A stretch of DNA of 32,225 nucleotides from Anabaena sp. CRKS33 (GTDB lineage Bacteria; Cyanobacteriota; Cyanobacteriia; Cyanobacteriales; Nostocaceae). The notes under the pieces are model-generated. The model searched no databases, was not told the origin of the DNA, and saw only the letters and a program-made list of their open reading frames with translations. Below, in pieces: positions 25,220 to 31,527 of the stretch. The stretch lies in assembly GCA_001672075.1 (NCBI GenBank), contig LJOT01000017.1:1-32225 (forward strand), given 5' to 3'. Both the position numbers and the translations under genes were made by a program. Every line of letters begins with the position of its first letter. The stretch's first letter is position 1.

Positions 25220-25732
25220 ATGACTTTACCTAATTGGATTACTTTTTCTCGACTACTGGGAATACCTTTTTTACTTTATGGTTTATACAATCCCACAAAT
25301 CAAGCCAAATGGATATGTTTAACTATATTTTTAATTGGAGCTTTAACTGATTGGTTAGATGGATATTTAGCCAGAAAACTTAACCAAATTAGTGAATTAG
25401 GTAAATTTCTTGATCCTTTAGTAGATAAATTATTGGTACTTGCACCATTATTAGTGTTAGTAGAATTAGGAAAAATCCCAGCTTGGGCAGTTTTTATAAT
25501 TTTAGCACGGGAATTAGCGATCGCAGGTTGGCGAGTTAATCAAACTACTATCACTGGTGCAAATATTTGGGGTAAACTGAAAACAGTTAGTCAAATTATT
25601 GCCATATCTCTCTTAATTTCTCCCTTATCTCCAATTTGGCAAACTCCGATTTTAATTGCCTTTTGGGTATCGGTAATATTAACAATTATTTCAGGAATAA
25701 TTTATCTCATTCCTCAAAAAATTAGTGAGTAA
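25220..25732 (+). CDS. pgsA: CDP-diacylglycerol-glycerol-3-phosphate 3-phosphatidyltransferase
   Basis: A membrane enzyme of 170 residues that makes phosphatidylglycerol-phosphate, the precursor of phosphatidylglycerol needed in thylakoids. The CDP-alcohol phosphotransferase signature is complete: Asp44 and Asp47-Gly48, Ala51-Arg52, Gly61, Asp65 and Asp69. Four to six hydrophobic helices are visible, and the MTLPNWITFSRLLGIP start is typical. The gene ends 21 bases before the AAA ATPase gene, so read-through into the next operon is likely. Confidence 0.92.
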   Translation: MTLPNWITFSRLLGIPFLLYGLYNPTNQAKWICLTIFLIGALTDWLDGYLARKLNQISELGKFLDPLVDKLLVLAPLLVLVELGKIPAWAVFIILARELAIAGWRVNQTTITGANIWGKLKTVSQIIAISLLISPLSPIWQTPILIAFWVSVILTIISGIIYLIPQKISE

Positions 25733-25753
25733 AATCAAAGTAGAGGAAATTAA

Positions 25754-27031
25754 ATGTCTAGAATAGAAGGCTTTAGAGTTAGAAATTACAGAGTTATTCG
25801 TGATATCACTTTGGGGAAATTGTGGAACACACAAACTGCCAATCCATTAACACCAATGACAGCCGTTATTGGTAAGAATGGCGTAGGAAAAAGTACCATT
25901 TTCGACACCTTTGGCTTTCTTGCTGATTGCTTGAAAAATGGAGTAGAAGAAGCTTGTTATGCTCATGGTCGTGGTGGTTTTGAGAAAATTCTCTCTCAAG
26001 GACAACAGGGAAGTATTGAGTTTGAGATCTATTATAAAGAAGATGGTAATGCGCGACCAATTACTTATGAATTAGCAATAGATATTGACTCAACTCGAAG
26101 ACCTTATATAAAAAAAGAGAGACTAAGACAACGCAGAAAAGGACAAAGTAAGGGAAAACCTTTTTATTTTTTAATTCTCAATGAAGGCAGAGGAATCGCA
26201 TGGAAAGGTGAACAACAAGGCAAACAAGATGATTTTGATATGTCAGATTTAATGGATAAAATCCAAAGAGGTGAAGCAGAAGCAGAAAGTAAAGAAACCG
26301 AAGTAGTTGAACTTGATGATCCGCGAAAACTGGGAATTGCTACTTTAGGTTCACTTAAACAACATCCCCGAATTTCTATGTTTAGAAGATTTATTGAAGG
26401 GTGGTATTTAAGCTATTTTACTCCAGATGCTGCCCGTAGTTTACCTCTAGCCGGACCACAAAAGCATTTGAATATTCATGGAGATAATTTAGGTAATGTA
26501 GTTCAATTTATGGAAAGAGAACATCCCAAAAAGTTTCAATCCATACTGGAAAAAATAGCCAACAAAATTCCCGGTATCAACAAGATTAGCACCCACCCAA
26601 GTCCAGATGGAAGACTACTTTTATGTTTCAATGATAAAGGGTTTCAAGACCCATTTTATTCTCAACAAATGTCAGATGGTACACTAAAAGTATTCGCCTA
26701 TCTTCTGATGTTAGAAGACCCTTCACCACCACCATTTTTCTGTATCGAAGAACCGGAAAATGGACTTTATCATAAACTTTTAGAAACCCTAGCTAGAGAA
26801 TTTCGAGAACACACTACAGGTCAGCAAGGTGGATCACAAATATTTGTGACAACACATCAACCATATTTTGTAGATGCCCTTGAACCTGAAGAAGTTTGGG
26901 TATTAGAAAAGGGTGAGGATGGATTTGCTAAAATTAAGCGGGCTAGTGAAGATCCTCTGATAAATAATCTTGTTTCTGAAGGTTTGCCCCTGGGTGGACT
27001 TTGGTACAGTGACTACTTGGACGCAAGGTGA
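25754..27031 (+). CDS. AAA ATPase (AAA_21/OLD-like), first gene of a probable defence pair
   Basis: A 425-residue ABC-type ATPase. Walker A is GKNGVGKST (40-48), with the N-terminal IEGFRVRNYRVIRDI strand typical of RecF/OLD-like ATPases. A charged insertion (about 90-190) follows. The signature-like QQMSDGTLKVFAYLLML leads to Walker B FFCIEEPENGL (Glu332/Glu333) and the switch IFVTTHQPYFVDAL. No nuclease domain is fused, in contrast to OLD proteins. ATG 25754 has GAGG seven bases upstream. The stop overlaps the ribosome site of the next gene, so the two are translated together. By analogy with ATPase/TOPRIM pairs such as PARIS, it may sense phage and control its partner. That role is an inference. 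Confidence 0.88.
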   Translation: MSRIEGFRVRNYRVIRDITLGKLWNTQTANPLTPMTAVIGKNGVGKSTIFDTFGFLADCLKNGVEEACYAHGRGGFEKILSQGQQGSIEFEIYYKEDGNARPITYELAIDIDSTRRPYIKKERLRQRRKGQSKGKPFYFLILNEGRGIAWKGEQQGKQDDFDMSDLMDKIQRGEAEAESKETEVVELDDPRKLGIATLGSLKQHPRISMFRRFIEGWYLSYFTPDAARSLPLAGPQKHLNIHGDNLGNVVQFMEREHPKKFQSILEKIANKIPGINKISTHPSPDGRLLLCFNDKGFQDPFYSQQMSDGTLKVFAYLLMLEDPSPPPFFCIEEPENGLYHKLLETLAREFREHTTGQQGGSQIFVTTHQPYFVDALEPEEVWVLEKGEDGFAKIKRASEDPLINNLVSEGLPLGGLWYSDYLDAR

Positions 27032-27035
27032 ATAT

Positions 27036-27695
27036 ATGCACTTTGAGATATTAGTTGAAGATATTTCCGGGAAAACTGCTCTTGAGATTCTTGTTCCAAA
27101 AATTATTAACACCGAACAACACACATTTAATATTCATGCTTACAAAGGAGTAGGGCATATTCCTAAAAATCTCACATCTAATTCTGATCCCAAAAAACGA
27201 ATTTTGCTCGACCAGTTGCCGCGACTTGTTCAAGGTTATGGTAAAACATTTGCCAATTATCCCCCTAGTGATCATGCTGTTCTGATCATTATTTGCGATC
27301 TTGATGACCAATGTTTGAGTGTTTTTCGCAAAGAATTACTGAATATTGCAGACTCTTGTGAACCTAAACCAAAGACGCAATTTTGCATCGCTATTGAGGA
27401 AGGAGAAGCATGGTATTTAGGTGATTTAGCAGCAGTAAAGGCGGCTTATCCAAATGCCAAACTAGCAACCCTAAATTCTTATGCTAATGATGATATTTGT
27501 GGCACATGGGAAAAGTTAGCCGACGCAGTATATCCCGGAGGTTGTCAAAAGTTGTCTAAACTTCCTTATCAGGTAATTGGTAAAGAGAAAACAACTTGGG
27601 CTGAAAAGATATCTCCTCTAATGGATATTGACAATAATCTATCACCAAGCTTTTGTTATTTTCGAGATCAGCTTCGACGTTTAATAGGGCAATAA
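27036..27695 (+). CDS. DUF4276-like protein, TOPRIM-type partner of the AAA ATPase
   Basis: A 219-residue protein that fits the DUF4276 family. MHFEILVEDISGKTALEIL at the start holds a conserved acidic Glu8. The hydrophobic strand VLIIICDLDD carries Asp88, Asp90 and Asp91, giving the E...DxD layout of TOPRIM nucleases. IAIEEGEAWYLGD (about 113-125) is another family block. ATG 27036 starts four bases after the upstream stop, with AAGGTG five bases before it; longer frames from 26970 are not supported. It probably acts as an effector nuclease kept in check or activated by the ATPase. A strong terminator follows directly. The family assignment is from memory of its motifs. Confidence 0.78.
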   Translation: MHFEILVEDISGKTALEILVPKIINTEQHTFNIHAYKGVGHIPKNLTSNSDPKKRILLDQLPRLVQGYGKTFANYPPSDHAVLIIICDLDDQCLSVFRKELLNIADSCEPKPKTQFCIAIEEGEAWYLGDLAAVKAAYPNAKLATLNSYANDDICGTWEKLADAVYPGGCQKLSKLPYQVIGKEKTTWAEKISPLMDIDNNLSPSFCYFRDQLRRLIGQ

Positions 27696-27723
27696 AAAAC
27701 CCCAGTTTGGTCGGGGTTTTTTT
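27694..27723. terminator. Strong bidirectional terminator after the ATPase/DUF4276 pair
   Basis: A-rich stem ending CCCC (27700-27703), a nine-base loop, GGGG (27713-27716) and seven T residues. The A tract on the other side makes it a terminator for the minus-strand 56-aa gene too. Confidence 0.85.
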
Positions 27724-27772
27724 AAGATAAATTTTGCATGACGATTAAATACAAATACTTAACCTGAAAATT

Positions 27773-27943
27773 TTAGGTATCTTTCCATGTAACTACAACT
27801 GTAGAAGTGACATCTAATACTCCTACAGAACCGTGAAAATTATGGCTGCTTTGTTGCGCTTTTTTAGGATATCTTGCGTAATAAAGTTTGGGTTCTCTCA
27901 CGTAGTCGCTAAGAATACCTTTTTGTCCCCTTGGAGTATACAT
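27773..27943 (-). CDS. 56-aa protein of unknown function, copy 1
   Basis: A small protein of unknown family: MYTPRGQKGILSDYVREP at the start, then a Tyr/Lys-rich centre (YYARYPKKAQQ) and a C-terminal strand-like VLDVTSTVVVTW. It has no Cys, signal peptide or membrane helix. The ATG at 27943 is preferred to TTG 27958. No Shine-Dalgarno is seen, but a consensus promoter (TTGACA, 17 bases, TATATT) lies about 30 bases upstream. It is 91% identical to copy 2 over 56 residues (five replacements). Both copies and their promoters lie in a tandem duplication of about 421 bp. That coding and control regions were duplicated together supports a real gene. Confidence 0.7.
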   Translation of the reverse strand: MYTPRGQKGILSDYVREPKLYYARYPKKAQQSSHNFHGSVGVLDVTSTVVVTWKDT

Positions 27944-27978
27944 AATATTTTTTTGCAATTTGTTAAGTTATGTAAAGT

Positions 27979-28007
27979 AATATAACAATTTTGTTAAGAA
28001 CTGTCAA
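27979..28007 (-). promoter_or_regulatory. Consensus promoter of the 56-aa gene, copy 1
   Basis: Minus-strand TTGACA (28007-28002), a 17-base spacer and TATATT (27984-27979). The -35 box is one arm of the inverted repeat TGTCAA-N6-TTGACA (28002-28019), a possible operator. Confidence 0.75.
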
Positions 28008-28075
28008 TAGAGATTGACAAAAAAACAATTAATGATAAAGATAAAAAGCTGCTGATCTGAAATCGGGGAAAAAGA

Positions 28076-28137
28076 CAGCAGCCATAAAAAAACCCACCTG
28101 CGCGGGTTTCTGGTGGAAACTTAGCACAGGTGGGGAT
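28076..28137. repeat. Structured dispersed repeat, copy 1 (short)
   Basis: CAGCAGCCATAAAAAAACCC then ACCTGCGCGGGTTTCTGG, GGAAACTTAGCACAGG and TGGGG. Nested stems: CCCACCT with AGGTGGG, enclosing GTTTC-TGGTG-GAAAC. On the minus strand the GGGTTTTTTT end makes it a terminator after the 56-aa copy 2. The preceding stem GCTGCTG...CAGCAGC spans 28048-28082. Confidence 0.7.
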
Positions 28138-28193
28138 TTATTAAGAATATAATTTTACATTATAATTAAATACAAATACTTAACCTGAAAATT

Positions 28194-28364
28194 TTAGGTA
28201 TCTTTCCATGTAACTACAACTGTAGAAGTGACATCTAATACTCCTACAGAACTGTGAAAATTATGGCTGATTTGTTGCGCTTTCTTACGATATCTTGCGT
28301 AATAAAGTTTGCCTTCTCTGACGTAGTCGCTAAGAATACCTTTTTGTCCAGTTGGAGTATACAT
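28194..28364 (-). CDS. 56-aa protein of unknown function, copy 2
   Basis: The upstream member of the duplicated pair on the minus strand. The start is ATG 28364, and the protein has the same length as copy 1. It differs from copy 1 at five residues (Thr5, Gly18, Arg26, Ile32, Ser39 against Arg, Pro, Pro, Ser, Gly). Two of the five replaced codons differ by two bases. Of nine base differences in the coding region, seven are in replaced codons, while about 65 bases of promoter and 5' UTR next to the start are identical. No family is recognised. A role as a small secreted or regulatory peptide, antitoxin or phage-related factor is possible but unsupported. Confidence 0.7.
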   Translation of the reverse strand: MYTPTGQKGILSDYVREGKLYYARYRKKAQQISHNFHSSVGVLDVTSTVVVTWKDT

Positions 28365-28399
28365 AATATTTTTTTGCAATTTGTTAAGTTATGTAAAGT

Positions 28400-28428
28400 A
28401 ATATAACAATTTTGTTAAGAACTGTCAA
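28400..28428 (-). promoter_or_regulatory. Consensus promoter of the 56-aa gene, copy 2
   Basis: Minus-strand TTGACA (28428-28423), 17 bases, TATATT (28405-28400), identical in sequence to copy 1. The inverted repeat TGTCAA-N6-TTGACA at 28423-28440 has a different central hexamer. Confidence 0.75.
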
Positions 28429-28504
28429 TATAACTTGACAAAAAAATAATTGATGCTATGTATAAGTGCTGCTTACCTGGAAGCACCGAATAAATCTCGG
28501 TGAC

Positions 28505-28632
28505 AGCAGCCATAAAAAAACCCACCTGCGCGGGTTTCTGGTGGAAACTTAGCAAAGGTGGGTGAAAATCAATGAAATTGAAAATTTAGCCACAAAATGT
28601 TTTAGCAGTTCACAACTTGTTTGTGAACCGCT
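28505..28632. repeat. Structured dispersed repeat, copy 2 (long)
   Basis: The copy 1 core followed by about 70 further bases (TGAAAATCAATGAAATTGAA onward) and a terminal hairpin at 28604-28632 (AGCAGTTCACAA, loop CTTGT, TTGTGAACCGCT). It shares about 128 bases with copy 3 at 30546-30673. A preceding GCTGCT...AGCAGC stem encloses CACCGA...TCGGTG. Confidence 0.75.
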
Positions 28633-28721
28633 TGTGACTTTACCCATAACTTTGCCGTCAACAACACTATAACCCCCATTCTTGCGTCAGCTAATTTTGG
28701 ATGAAATTGACAGCATTGTCA

Positions 28722-28813
28722 GAATTTTTTTGTCAGAATCAGGATATCCAGTATTTAAGGATTTACAGGATGAAAGTAGAGATTTCATCACCAATTACCC
28801 ATTACCCATTACC
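28722..28813 (+). repeat. Dispersed extragenic repeat family, copy C
   Basis: GTCAGAATCAGGATATCC, AGTATTTAAGGATTTACAGG and runs of CCCATTA(CC), matching copies A and B. It ends just before the Fic gene start. Confidence 0.65.
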
Positions 28814-28815
28814 CT

Positions 28816-29754
28816 ATGCTAGTATCTTCCTCTCAACTTTACGAGCAGTTTATTCAACAGGTCATTGGTTTAAGTCAAAAAAAAGATTTTTCCTTAACTG
28901 CTTTAATAAGTAAATATGTGAGTATGAATTATCAACTTAAATTAAAGCAAATAGACAAGCTAAAAGTTTGGCTGGATGACTTTAGACCCTTTGACACAAC
29001 AATAATTGCGGAACTCAAAAAGCTGTATGATGTCCGCTTTACTTATAACTCTAATGCCATTGAAGGGAATACTTTAACTCAAAGTGAAACCGAGTTAGTG
29101 TTAACTAAAGGAATTACAATTGGGGGCAAGACTCTCGATGAACATTTAGAGGTGATTGGACATAAAGAGGCGATAGACTATATTGAGAGTTTAGCCCAAA
29201 AAGATACAGTAATTAATGAATGGGAAATTAAACAAATTCATAATCTGATTCTGAGGAAAATTAACCCAGACGAGGCGGGTTGTTATCGTACTCTGGATGT
29301 AATGGCAGCAGGAACAAATTATCTTTATCCTTCCCATTATTTACTGTCTCAATTAATGGCAGATTTTGTAAATTGGCTCAATTGCGATGCTACTTTAACC
29401 CTCCATCCTGTAGAATATGCAGCAATGGCACATTATCGTTTTGTTTCTATCCATCCTTTTCGAGATGGAAATGGCAGAACGGCTAGATTATTAATGAATT
29501 TATTGTTAATTCGTGCAGGGTATCCCATTGTGGTGATTAATAATCAAATTCGCATTAATTATATTAATGCTTTGGCTTATGGACAACAAAATCAAGATGA
29601 TTTAGGTCAGCTTTTTGATTTGGTTTGTGATTCTGCTATCAGTTCGTTGGTGGAAACTTTAAGGTTATTAGTAACTGCAAGTAGCAGTAGGGAAAAGGGT
29701 CAAGTTTTTTATCAGGAAATTACTGATTTTATTGATAATTATTTGCGGAAATAG
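28816..29754 (+). CDS. Fic domain protein (probable AMP-transferase)
   Basis: A Fic enzyme of up to 312 residues that would transfer AMP, or another nucleotide part, to a target protein. The active motif HPFRDGNGRTAR has catalytic His213. The N-terminal inhibitory helix motif (S/T)xxxE(G/N) is present as SNAIEG (Ser79-Glu83-Gly84), making it a self-inhibited class II Fic. YLYPSHY is the flap region. ATG 28816 gives the longest frame but abuts a dispersed repeat and lacks a ribosome site. ATG 28924 (MNYQLKLKQIDKL) matches the usual start of the group and may be real. No C-terminal winged helix is visible and no separate antitoxin is near. Confidence 0.9.
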   Translation: MLVSSSQLYEQFIQQVIGLSQKKDFSLTALISKYVSMNYQLKLKQIDKLKVWLDDFRPFDTTIIAELKKLYDVRFTYNSNAIEGNTLTQSETELVLTKGITIGGKTLDEHLEVIGHKEAIDYIESLAQKDTVINEWEIKQIHNLILRKINPDEAGCYRTLDVMAAGTNYLYPSHYLLSQLMADFVNWLNCDATLTLHPVEYAAMAHYRFVSIHPFRDGNGRTARLLMNLLLIRAGYPIVVINNQIRINYINALAYGQQNQDDLGQLFDLVCDSAISSLVETLRLLVTASSSREKGQVFYQEITDFIDNYLRK

Positions 29755-29859
29755 GGAATATAGGTTTCTTCAGTTTTAAAACCATTTTACCTCAAGGAGA
29801 GCGAATGTTATTTTTGTTGATTATCTCCTAACTAAAAGAAAGTAGTTCCATTAAATTCT

Positions 29860-30384
29860 ATGACAGTATTGCAATGGGGTCAGGACTTACGCAAAATATC
29901 TCTCAAATCCTGATTTCTCCGTGACCTCTGTGCCTCTGTGGTTCGTTATTCCATGAATCTTGCGTAAGTCCTAGGGGTCTTTAGTAGTTGCATAACAGGT
30001 AACTCTGACCTGAGAGTTAATATTGTTGGCACAAATAACTACACTTATCCCGATATTAGCGTCACCTGGGATGATCGCGATCAAACCACAACCCAATATA
30101 TTACCTACCCCTGCTTAATCATTGAAGTTCTCTCAAAAACTACCGAAGCCTACGACGGAGGCGGCAAATTCAGAATGTATCAAAATAACCCAGTCTTGAA
30201 AGATTACCTGTTGGTTAGTTCCACTGCGATGGAAATAGATTTGTATCACAAAAATGATGCGGGACAATGGATGATTATTAACTATGGAGAAGGTGACACC
30301 ACTGAACTAAAAAGCATCAATCTCAGTTTCCCCATTGAACAAATCTATCGCGGTTTAAATCTTGAACCAGAGAATGGGGAATAA
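29860..30384 (+). pseudogene. 5'-truncated Uma2 (DUF820) family endonuclease-like gene
   Basis: An in-frame segment from about 29974 to the stop at 30384 encodes the C-terminal two thirds of a Uma2 protein: YPDISVTWDDRD (conserved Pro-Asp), YPCLIIEVLS (conserved Glu) and KFRMYQ...KDYLLVS. No start lies ahead of the core; the first ATG (30175) is downstream of the catalytic Asp and Glu. ATGACAGTATTGCAA at 29860 resembles a common start of this family, but the 60-80 residues between are absent and a MITE-like element lies in the gap. The gene is probably non-functional. Uma2 genes are very common in cyanobacteria. Confidence 0.75.
29882..29972. mobile_element. 91-bp MITE-like element with 13-bp inverted ends
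   Basis: Perfect terminal inverted repeats AGGACTTACGCAA (29882-29894) and TTGCGTAAGTCCT (29960-29972), no coding capacity. GGGGTC flanks it on both sides (29876-29881 and 29974-29979), with one extra A on the right. It sits in the damaged Uma2 gene. Confidence 0.75.
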
Positions 30385-30403
30385 TAAAAGCATTACCTAA
30401 CTA

Positions 30404-30418
30404 GGGCTTGCTGAATAA
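30404..30418. mobile_element. Possible insertion-sequence end GGGCTTGCTGAATAA
   Basis: GGGCTTGCTGAATAA resembles the terminal repeat of some cyanobacterial insertion sequences. No transposase or opposite end is seen in 30385-30545. It may be a solo relic. Confidence 0.25.
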
Positions 30419-30545
30419 ACACCGTGACAAATCAATGACTTGAGGGGGATAGAAGATGAATAGGTGCAAGAAAAAGAGTTAAGATAAGTAAAAACCCTTG
30501 CATGAAAGCTTACTAAGATATATAGAAAAGCGTAAGAACAACAAA

Positions 30546-30673
30546 CAGCACCATAAAAAAACCCACCTGCGCGGGTTTCCAGTGGAAAGTTAGCAAAGGT
30601 GGGTGAAAATCAATGAAATTGAAAATGTAGCCCCAAAATGTTTTAGCAGTTCACAAACAAGTTGTAAACTGCT
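30546..30673. repeat. Structured dispersed repeat, copy 3
   Basis: CAGCACCATAAAAAAACCCA then CCTGCGCGGG, with the inner hairpin TTTCC-AGT-GGAAA replacing GTTTC-TGGTG-GAAAC. The terminal hairpin at 30645-30673 (AGCAGTTCACAA, loop ACAAG, TTGTAAACTGCT) has a loop that is the reverse complement of that in copy 2. It lies 27 bases from tRNA-Val. Confidence 0.75.
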
Positions 30674-30700
30674 ATCAAAACGGGATTGTGTTTTTCTAAA

Positions 30701-30773
<73 letters not shown>

Positions 30774-30937
30774 GTTTTTCTCACTCAATTAATATAGCAT
30801 AGCCTTTGAAAATTTTGCAAGTCTTTTGAGAAAATTTTTTTTGGGGATTGGGAAAGGCTGATGTAAACGGGATTGAGCTATACTAATTCAGGGTTTTGCT
30901 GTTAATTTGATTAATTTGATATTTTTAATTTTCCAAG
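30774..30937. other. Short gap before the DUF2227 gene
   Basis: No gene is seen. TATACTAATTC near 30880 could be a -10 region, without a clear -35. Confidence 0.3.
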
Positions 30938-31522
30938 ATGCCCTCTGGTCAAACGCATGATCGCATTACTATCTGGTCTATGCCTGTTGTGGCGGGTATA
31001 ACGTTAGTTTCCACTCACAGCAGTAATATAACTTTGTTGGTGGCGGGTGGATTTATGTTTGGGGGGCTGATGTTTGGTCCCGATTTGGATATTTACTCCC
31101 GTCAATTTCAGCGTTGGGGTTTTCTGCGATGGATTTGGCTACCTTATCAAAAAAGTCTGCGCCATCGCTCTTTTTTATCTCACGGTCCGATTATTGGTAC
31201 AACATTAAGGGTGGTGTATCTGACAACTTTTTTGGCCTTGGTGGCCATTGTGGTGGTGATGATTTTCGCCAAGTTGGGAAATGTGCCTTGGAATTGGGGA
31301 GAACTGTGGGGAACTGTGGGGAAGACCATCTATATATATTATGGAGAATTTTTTGCCCTCTTTGTCGGCTGTGAACTCGGTGCAATGAGTCATTCCTGTA
31401 GTGATTGGACTGTTTCCGGTTATAAACGATTTCAAAAACAGGGTATTCAAGGTTTACTTCCCCGTGGCAAAATTAAGAAACGTAAAGTTAGCCCCAGTCG
31501 TCGCAGTGTCAAAAAGCGGTAA
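30938..31522 (+). CDS. DUF2227 putative metal-binding membrane protein
   Basis: A 194-residue protein of the DUF2227 family, common in cyanobacteria. Conserved polar motifs suggest metal binding: THDRIT (His7/Asp8), FGPDLDI (about 48-54) and LRHRSFLSHGP (about 75-85). An Glu and His lie in CELGAMSHSCSDW near 154-166. Three or four hydrophobic segments suggest a membrane protein. The C-terminus is basic (KKRKVSPSRRSVKKR). The motif layout recalls membrane-bound metal-dependent hydrolases of the YdjM/LexA-induced group. It is followed after five bases by mazG, so the pair is probably co-transcribed. The biological role is unknown. Confidence 0.82.
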   Translation: MPSGQTHDRITIWSMPVVAGITLVSTHSSNITLLVAGGFMFGGLMFGPDLDIYSRQFQRWGFLRWIWLPYQKSLRHRSFLSHGPIIGTTLRVVYLTTFLALVAIVVVMIFAKLGNVPWNWGELWGTVGKTIYIYYGEFFALFVGCELGAMSHSCSDWTVSGYKRFQKQGIQGLLPRGKIKKRKVSPSRRSVKKR

Positions 31523-31527
31523 ATAAT

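Noticed and set aside
28460-28550. Short minus-strand frame starting ATGGCTGCTGTC within the structured repeat
   Set aside because: The frame is not kept between repeat copies (different sequence and length after four codons), so the pairing of the GCTGCT/AGCAGC stem explains it better.
28076-28562. Possible CRISPR array from the repeated blocks near 28 kb
   Set aside because: There are two long units of about 421 bp containing genes and promoters, not short repeats with regular unique spacers.
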